A stretch of DNA of 64,000 nt from Dongia_A sp044226685. GTDB taxonomy: Bacteria > Pseudomonadota > Alphaproteobacteria > Dongiales > Dongiaceae. Both the position numbers and the translations under genes were made by a program. The notes beneath the pieces are model-generated. The model had not been told where the DNA came from. It saw only the letters and a list, made by a program, of their open reading frames with translations, and searched no databases. Positions within the stretch are counted from its first letter, which is position 1, and each line of letters starts with the position of its first letter. The stretch spans positions 27,393-91,392 of the forward strand of contig JBGAGP010000003.1 in the NCBI GenBank assembly GCA_044226685.1, written 5' to 3'. Below, one piece after another: positions 58,958 to 64,000 of the stretch.

Positions 58958-60707
58958 AGCCGCCAAGAGCCCGGCGCAGGATCCGTTCACCTTTGCGGTG
59001 ATCAAGAGCGCGCTCGACACCATCGTCGACGACATGGCCTATACGGTCATGCGCACCGCGCGCTCCTCCATCGTGCGCGACGTGCTCGACTATTCCTGCA
59101 CGCTCTGCGACGCCGAGGGCCTGATCCTGGCCCAGGCCAAGACCGTGGCGCTGCACCTGGGTGCCGTGCCGGATGCCGTTGCCGCCATGCTCGCGAAGTT
59201 CGGCGGCGACCTGGCGCCGGGTGACGTGATCATCTTCAATGATCCCTACAACGGCGGCATGCACCTGCCTGACATCTTCATGTTCAAGCCGATCTTCCTC
59301 GGCGGGCAGCTGCAGGGCCATGCCGTGGTCATCGCGCATCATTGCGATGTCGGCGGACGCGTGCCGGGATCAAACGCGGCGGATTCCACCGAGATCTACC
59401 AGGAAGGCCTGCGCATCCCGCCCCTGAAGCTCTACAGCCGGGGCATCGCCAACGAGACGCTGCTGAGCCTGATCCGGCAGAACGTGCGCCTGCCGGACCT
59501 GGTGATCGGCGATCTGGAAGCGCAGCTTGCCACCTGCAGCATCGGGGAGCGCGAGTTCTGTCGCCTGCTCGAGCGCTACGGAATCGTCGAATCGCGCGGC
59601 TATTTCGCCCGGCTGATCGACTATGGCGAGACCCTGACCCGCAAGGCGATCGCCGCCTGGCCGGACGGCACCTACCGCTTCACCGACTACATCGACGGCG
59701 ACGGGCTGGTCGACGCGCGCATTCCGATCACCTGCGCCATCACCGTGTCCGGCGACCACCTGACTGTCGATTTCGCCGGCTCTTCCCCGCAGGTGAAGGG
59801 CGCCATCAACTCGACCCTCTCCTTCGTCAAGTCGGCGACCTATCTCACCATCCGCTGCGCGCTCGACCAGGACGTGCCCAACAATGCCGGCATCTACCGC
59901 TGCATCACCGTGACGGCACCCAAGGGCAGCATCCTCAACCCGGAGATTCCCGCCGCCGTCGCCGCGCGGGCCCTGACCGGCTACCGCGTGGTCGATGTGG
60001 TGATGGGCGCGCTGGCCCAGATCGTGCCGCAGCGCGTGGTGGCGGCGGGCGAAGGCGGCAACACCGTCATCGCCTTCGGCGGCCGCGATGCGGAGACGCG
60101 CGAGCCCTTCATCCTGGTCGACATGATCAACGGCGCCTGGGGCGCCCGCGCCGACAAGGACGGCATCGAGGGCGTCACCAACCCGTCGCAGAACATGTCC
60201 AACATGCCGGTGGAGACGCTGGAGGACCGCTTCCCGATCCTGGTCGAGGAATACGGTTTCCGGCAGGATTCCTGCGGTGCCGGGAAGTATCGCGGCGGGC
60301 TGGGCCTGGTCCGTCAGTACCGCCTGCTGGCGCCGGGCGCCATGATGCAGATCCGCGCCGACCGCCACGACCACCGGCCTTACGGCCTGTTCGGCGGCGG
60401 CAGTGCGGCGCCGTCGCGCAACGCGCTCAACCCGGATGACCGGCTGGAAGTTCTGCCCAGCAAGGTGACGCGCGAGATCACCGCTGGCGTCGTGCTGCGC
60501 CACGAGCAGGCCGGTGGCGGCGGCTATGGCGATCCCCTCGCCCGCGACCCGCAAGCGGTGCTGGCGGATGTGCTGGACGAGAAGGTCTCGGCCGATTTCG
60601 CCAGCACCCAGTTCGGCGTCGTGGTGGATGCCGCCCACATGGCCATCGACGACGCGGCGACCGGCAAGCTGCGCCAGGACAAGGCCGCCGCCCGATCCGG
60701 CAACTAG
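58950..60707 (+). CDS. Hydantoinase B/oxoprolinase-family protein (second copy)
   Basis: 585 residues from the GTG at 58950 (VARAAKSPAQDPFTFAVIKS). Motifs: DVIIFNDPYNGGMHLPDIFM, VVIAHHCDVGGRVPGSNAAD, VDFAGSSPQVKGAINSTLSF and SCGAGKYRGGLGLVRQYRLL. It forms an ATP-dependent hydrolase or carboxylase with the HyuA encoded just before. Unlike the first pair, no small Cys-rich gene follows. A terminator hairpin lies 14 bases after the stop. Confidence 0.92.
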   Translation: MARAAKSPAQDPFTFAVIKSALDTIVDDMAYTVMRTARSSIVRDVLDYSCTLCDAEGLILAQAKTVALHLGAVPDAVAAMLAKFGGDLAPGDVIIFNDPYNGGMHLPDIFMFKPIFLGGQLQGHAVVIAHHCDVGGRVPGSNAADSTEIYQEGLRIPPLKLYSRGIANETLLSLIRQNVRLPDLVIGDLEAQLATCSIGEREFCRLLERYGIVESRGYFARLIDYGETLTRKAIAAWPDGTYRFTDYIDGDGLVDARIPITCAITVSGDHLTVDFAGSSPQVKGAINSTLSFVKSATYLTIRCALDQDVPNNAGIYRCITVTAPKGSILNPEIPAAVAARALTGYRVVDVVMGALAQIVPQRVVAAGEGGNTVIAFGGRDAETREPFILVDMINGAWGARADKDGIEGVTNPSQNMSNMPVETLEDRFPILVEEYGFRQDSCGAGKYRGGLGLVRQYRLLAPGAMMQIRADRHDHRPYGLFGGGSAAPSRNALNPDDRLEVLPSKVTREITAGVVLRHEQAGGGGYGDPLARDPQAVLADVLDEKVSADFASTQFGVVVDAAHMAIDDAATGKLRQDKAAARSGN

Positions 60708-60720
60708 CCCCGTGACAAGA

Positions 60721-60746
60721 AAAGGCCGGGCAGCGGCCCGGCCTTT
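60721..60746. terminator. Bidirectional intrinsic terminator
   Basis: AAAGGCCGGGC and GCCCGGCCTTT form an 11-base-pair stem with a 4-base loop. It sits between the convergent hyuB-type and tmm genes, and the A-start/T-end lets it work in both directions. Confidence 0.85.
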
Positions 60747-60785
60747 CGCTTCTTGTGGGCGCCGCCTTGCCGGCGGCCCGGCACA

Positions 60786-62126
60786 TCACTTCTTGAGATA
60801 GGATTCCAGCGAATCGTCCATTGCCTTGAGCCACGGCGTATGATGCACCGGCGACATCTTGCCGGTCATGATCGAGCGATAGGCGTTGTCGCGGAAGCCC
60901 ATGATGTTCTCCATCTTGTGATGCTCCCACTCCATGAAGGTCTTGTTCACAGTCTCCACGTCGAAGCTCGGATAGTCGGTGAGGTCGATCAGATCCTTCA
61001 CGTAGTCGCCCTGGAACCAGATGGCGTGCTCGGCGTTCTCGATCTTCTCCTCTTTCGCCCGCCACTGGGCGCTGTTGGCCTGCATCTCGGCGAGGCCCGG
61101 CAGCTTGATGCGGCCGAGGATCACGTCGCGCGAGAACCACGCCTGCGCGTCGAACATGTTGAAGGTGTAGAACTGGTCCTGCATGCCGATGTAATGCATC
61201 TGCGGGTTCGGCTCCCACACCACGCCGCGATAGAGGTTCAGCGGCCACATCCGGTTCTCCGTCTTCAGCCGCAGCGAATCCGGCAGGAACGGGAAGTGGT
61301 GGATATAGCCGGTGCACAGGATGATCGCGTCGATCTCCTTCGACGTGCCGTCCTTGAAATAGGCGGTGCGGTTGTCCACCCGCTGCAGCAGCGGCTTCTC
61401 CTCCCAGTTCGCCGGCCATTTGAAGCCCATCGGGCGCGAACGGTAGGTCGTGGTGATCGACTTTGCGCCGTATTTGTAGCATTGCGAGCCGATATCCTCG
61501 GCCGAGTAGGAGCGGCCGACGATCAGTATGTCCTTGCCCTTGAACTCGACCGCGTCGCGGAAATCATGGGCATGCAGGACGCGGCCGTTGAAGCTGCTGA
61601 ATCCAGGGAATTCCGGCACGTTGGGGGTCGAGAAGTGGCCCGAAGCCACCACCACATGGTCGAAGTCCTCGGTCGAAACCGCATCCTTCTTCAGGTCGTG
61701 CGCGGTGACCGCGAATTTGCGCGTGCTGTCGTTGTATTCGACCCGGCGCACCGGCGTGCGGAAGCGGCACCAGCCGCGCACCCCGGCCTTTTCCACCCGG
61801 CCCTTGATGTAGTCCCAGAGGACGGCGCGCGGCGGGTAGGAGGCGATCGGCCGCCCGAAATGCTCATCGAAGGTGTAGTCGGCGAACTCAAGGCACTCCT
61901 TGGGACCGTTCGACCACAGATAGCGATACATGCTGCAATGGACCGGCTCGCCGTATTCGTCGAGCCCGGTGCGCCAGGTGTAGTTCCACAACCCGCCCCA
62001 ATCGTCCTGCTTCTCGTAGCAGACGATCTCGGGGATCTCCGCCCCCTTGGCCGCCGCCGACTGGAACGCCCGCAACACCGCCGTTCCCGAAGGTCCGGCA
62101 CCGATCACCGCAACACGCTTTTTCAT
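60786..62126 (-). CDS. tmm: Trimethylamine monooxygenase
   Basis: 446 residues, flavin-containing monooxygenase family. The FAD loop GAGPSG is at 9-14, the NADPH motif VGRSYSAEDIGSQ near 205, and an FMO-like FNGRVLHAHDF lies before it. Long stretches (YEKQDDWGGLWNYTWRTGLD, EYGEPVHCSMYRYLWSNGPK, IGMQDQFYTFNMFDAQAWF) match what I know of bacterial Tmm from Roseovarius and Methylocella almost residue for residue. It oxidises trimethylamine to trimethylamine N-oxide with NADPH and oxygen. The tdm gene lies upstream in the same orientation (223-base gap). Confidence 0.95.
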   Translation of the reverse strand: MKKRVAVIGAGPSGTAVLRAFQSAAAKGAEIPEIVCYEKQDDWGGLWNYTWRTGLDEYGEPVHCSMYRYLWSNGPKECLEFADYTFDEHFGRPIASYPPRAVLWDYIKGRVEKAGVRGWCRFRTPVRRVEYNDSTRKFAVTAHDLKKDAVSTEDFDHVVVASGHFSTPNVPEFPGFSSFNGRVLHAHDFRDAVEFKGKDILIVGRSYSAEDIGSQCYKYGAKSITTTYRSRPMGFKWPANWEEKPLLQRVDNRTAYFKDGTSKEIDAIILCTGYIHHFPFLPDSLRLKTENRMWPLNLYRGVVWEPNPQMHYIGMQDQFYTFNMFDAQAWFSRDVILGRIKLPGLAEMQANSAQWRAKEEKIENAEHAIWFQGDYVKDLIDLTDYPSFDVETVNKTFMEWEHHKMENIMGFRDNAYRSIMTGKMSPVHHTPWLKAMDDSLESYLKK

Positions 62127-62349
62127 GACGCCTCCCTGTTGCCATTCCGCGCGTCGACGTTCCGTCGCAACGCGTCAGTCGATCGGCCGCGGCCCAGACA
62201 TCGCCGCAGCCGGCTGGTTCACCTTCCTGCTTCAGACCCAGTCTTCTTGTGGGCATAGACTACGCATCACCCGAAACCATGACAATGCCTATGACGACCA
62301 ATTTGGACCAGAGGTGCAGAAGTGGTATTGCTGAACGCCGATCCCTGCG

Positions 62350-64000
62350 CTACGCCCGGACCCGGGTTTTTTCCGGGTCGTAATGCGGGAAGCGGACGAC
62401 CCGGGCCGGGATGCGCTTCATCCGGCCGTCCAGTTTGCCCACCTCGACCGCGGTGCCGAGCGCGGCATGGGTCACGTCGAGCCGCGCCAGGGCGATGCTC
62501 TTTTTCAGGATCGGCGAGCGGGTGCCGCTGGTGACCACGCCGATCTGGTTGCGACCGATGAAGACGCCGTCGCCATGGGCGGCGATCTCGGTGTCGTCGA
62601 GGTCGAGGCCGACCAGGGTGCGCTGCGGATGCTCCTTGCGCCGGACCAGCGCCGCGCGGCCGACGAAATCCTCGGTCTTGGTCTTCAGCGGCACGGCAAA
62701 GCCGATGCCGGCCTCGAACGGATCGGTCTGGTCGCAGAATTCGTAGCCGTAGAAGATGAGCCCGGCCTCGATGCGCAGCATGTCCAGCGCCTCGAGCCCG
62801 CAGGGCGCGATGCCGTGCGGCCGCCCGGCCTCGTTGATGGCGTCGAAGACGGCGAGCGCGTCCTTCGGATGGCAGAACACCTCATAGCCGAGTTCGCCAG
62901 TATAGCCGGTGCGCGAGACCAGGACCGGCGCGCCGTTAAAATCACCGATGCGGCCGATGGTGAAGCGGAACCATTGCAGCTCGTCGATTCCCGTCTGGGC
63001 CGGCGGCGTCCACACCACCTGGCGCAGGATCTCGCGGCTCTTCGGGCCCTGGACCGAGAGGTTGTGCAGCTGGTCGGTCGAGGAGCGCACCCAGGCACGC
63101 AGGCCCTGCCTCTCCGCCAGCTCGCGCAAGGCCAGGCCGCTCGCCTCGTCGCCGCCGATGAAGCGGAAATTGTCCCGGCCCAGGCGGAAGATGGTGCAAT
63201 CGTCGAGCATGCCGCCGGTCTCGTGGCACATGGCGGAATAGACCACCTGGCCCTCGGAGAGCTTGCGCACGTCGCGGGTCACGGCACGCTGCAGCAGCGT
63301 CTCGGCATCCGGCCCCGTCACCTCGAACTTGCGCAGGGGCGAGAGGTCGATCATCGCCGCGCGTTCGCGGCAGGCCCAGTACTCGGCCGTGGGCCCCTCG
63401 TTGTTGAAGCGGCTGGGCAGCCAATAGCCGCGATATTCGGTGAAGTTCCGCGTCAAGGCAGAGAGACACGGATGGAAGGCGGTTTCCTTGGTCATCTGGG
63501 GCTCTGAGTCCGGGGTCATGCGAAAGGCCACCGCGCGCGAGAAGCGCTCCTCTTTCGGGTAGGTGCGGATATGGACCGGGGTCGGGTTCCAGCCATTGGC
63601 CGCGTCGATATCGTCGGGGCAGGCGGAGGAGACGCAGACCAGGTCGGTCAGCGCGCGGAACAGCACGAAATCGCCGGGCCGCGACCACGGCTCATCGAGA
63701 TAGAGCACGTTATTGTGGTCGATGCCGGTGTTGTAGAAGAGGTTGAGCGCCGCCCAGCCGCGCCGGCGCTTGATGCCGTAGGGCGCCAGCGCGTCGCTGA
63801 AATTGTCCGAGCAATTGGCGTGGCCCGGATAGCCCATGTCCTCATAGTATTTCGCGGTGCAAGCGAGGGCAAAGTTGTCGTGCCGGCCGCAGGTGTCCTG
63901 CACCAGTTCGACCAGCGGCTGGAAATCCTGGTCGAACACCTTGGCGAACAGCCCGGGGCCAGGATAGCCGCGCCCGAGCAGCGTGCGCGTCACGGTGTTG
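62350..64000 (-). CDS. tdm: Trimethylamine-oxide demethylase (aldolase), C-terminal 549 residues
   Basis: The frame is open to the end of the window, so the N-terminus is missing. The first 160 or so visible residues are a DUF1989 domain (YYEDMGYPGHANCSDNFSDA, LVCVSSACPDDIDAANGWNP) whose cysteines are the probable zinc ligands. The rest is a GcvT-like tetrahydrofolate-binding aminomethyltransferase domain (SRFNNEGPTAEYWACRERAA, VSRTGYTGELGYEVFCH). This two-domain order is diagnostic of Tdm, which converts trimethylamine N-oxide to dimethylamine and formaldehyde; the second domain can bind folate to capture the formaldehyde. The tmm gene downstream supplies its substrate. Confidence 0.93.
   Translation of the reverse strand, partial: NTVTRTLLGRGYPGPGLFAKVFDQDFQPLVELVQDTCGRHDNFALACTAKYYEDMGYPGHANCSDNFSDALAPYGIKRRRGWAALNLFYNTGIDHNNVLYLDEPWSRPGDFVLFRALTDLVCVSSACPDDIDAANGWNPTPVHIRTYPKEERFSRAVAFRMTPDSEPQMTKETAFHPCLSALTRNFTEYRGYWLPSRFNNEGPTAEYWACRERAAMIDLSPLRKFEVTGPDAETLLQRAVTRDVRKLSEGQVVYSAMCHETGGMLDDCTIFRLGRDNFRFIGGDEASGLALRELAERQGLRAWVRSSTDQLHNLSVQGPKSREILRQVVWTPPAQTGIDELQWFRFTIGRIGDFNGAPVLVSRTGYTGELGYEVFCHPKDALAVFDAINEAGRPHGIAPCGLEALDMLRIEAGLIFYGYEFCDQTDPFEAGIGFAVPLKTKTEDFVGRAALVRRKEHPQRTLVGLDLDDTEIAAHGDGVFIGRNQIGVVTSGTRSPILKKSIALARLDVTHAALGTAVEVGKLDGRMKRIPARVVRFPHYDPEKTRVRA

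Noticed and set aside
56708..59035. A 775-codon minus-strand open frame
   Set aside because: Antisense to the second hyuA; composition is typical of GC-rich shadow frames.

Overview
The window is high-GC bacterial chromosome with tightly packed operons, many ATGA-type overlaps and occasional GTG or TTG starts. Gene content (several sugar, sugar-acid and peptide ABC or TRAP importers, hydantoinase/oxoprolinase pairs, a DUF992 secreted protein, narGHJI with two NarK carriers, a Tmm/Tdm pair) suggests a metabolically versatile alphaproteobacterium. Rhodospirillales or a relative is my guess; nothing here fixes the genus. I see no tRNA, rRNA, CRISPR array, IS element or phage gene.

Region 1 (1-13200) is a catabolic regulon. 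A LacI-family regulator (3515-4654) sits beside a DapA-family lyase plus an ABC sugar importer (two permeases and the start of a binding protein). A facing operon encodes HyuA, HyuB, a small Cys-rich protein, an enolase-superfamily enzyme and the matching ABC ATPase. A divergent SDR and a D-2-hydroxyacid dehydrogenase follow. A related 17-bp near-palindrome lies in front of all three operons, so they probably form one regulon for an unidentified substrate.

Region 2 (13346-28542) begins with a small secreted protein. A ribose-type ABC operon follows, whose binding-protein gene contains two nearly identical binding domains in one reading frame, then an SDR. A NanR-like GntR regulator separates this from a seven-gene operon on the other strand: PhzF-like protein, aldose 1-epimerase, apionate-lactonase-like protein, D-amino-acid dehydrogenase, RidA-like protein, SDR and D-threonine-aldolase-like enzyme.

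Region 3 (28582-36319) has a DUF992 protein, then a dipeptide/nickel-type ABC importer with both ATPases fused, a TetR regulator and an EEP-fold hydrolase. A GTAAACGTTTAC-type palindrome lies before both the importer and the TetR operon.

Region 4 (36482-48882) is a respiratory nitrate reductase operon: narK1, narK2, narGHJI, a PpiC-like isomerase and nnrS. It diverges from a Crp/Fnr regulator, with an FNR/DNR-type box between.

Region 5 (48892-60707) has a GntR (FCD) regulator heading a TRAP-transporter, aldehyde dehydrogenase and UxaA-family dehydratase operon. Divergent from it is a DapA-family lyase with a second HyuA/HyuB pair.

Region 6 (60786-64000) carries trimethylamine monooxygenase (tmm) and the C-terminal part of trimethylamine-oxide demethylase (tdm), which runs off the window.
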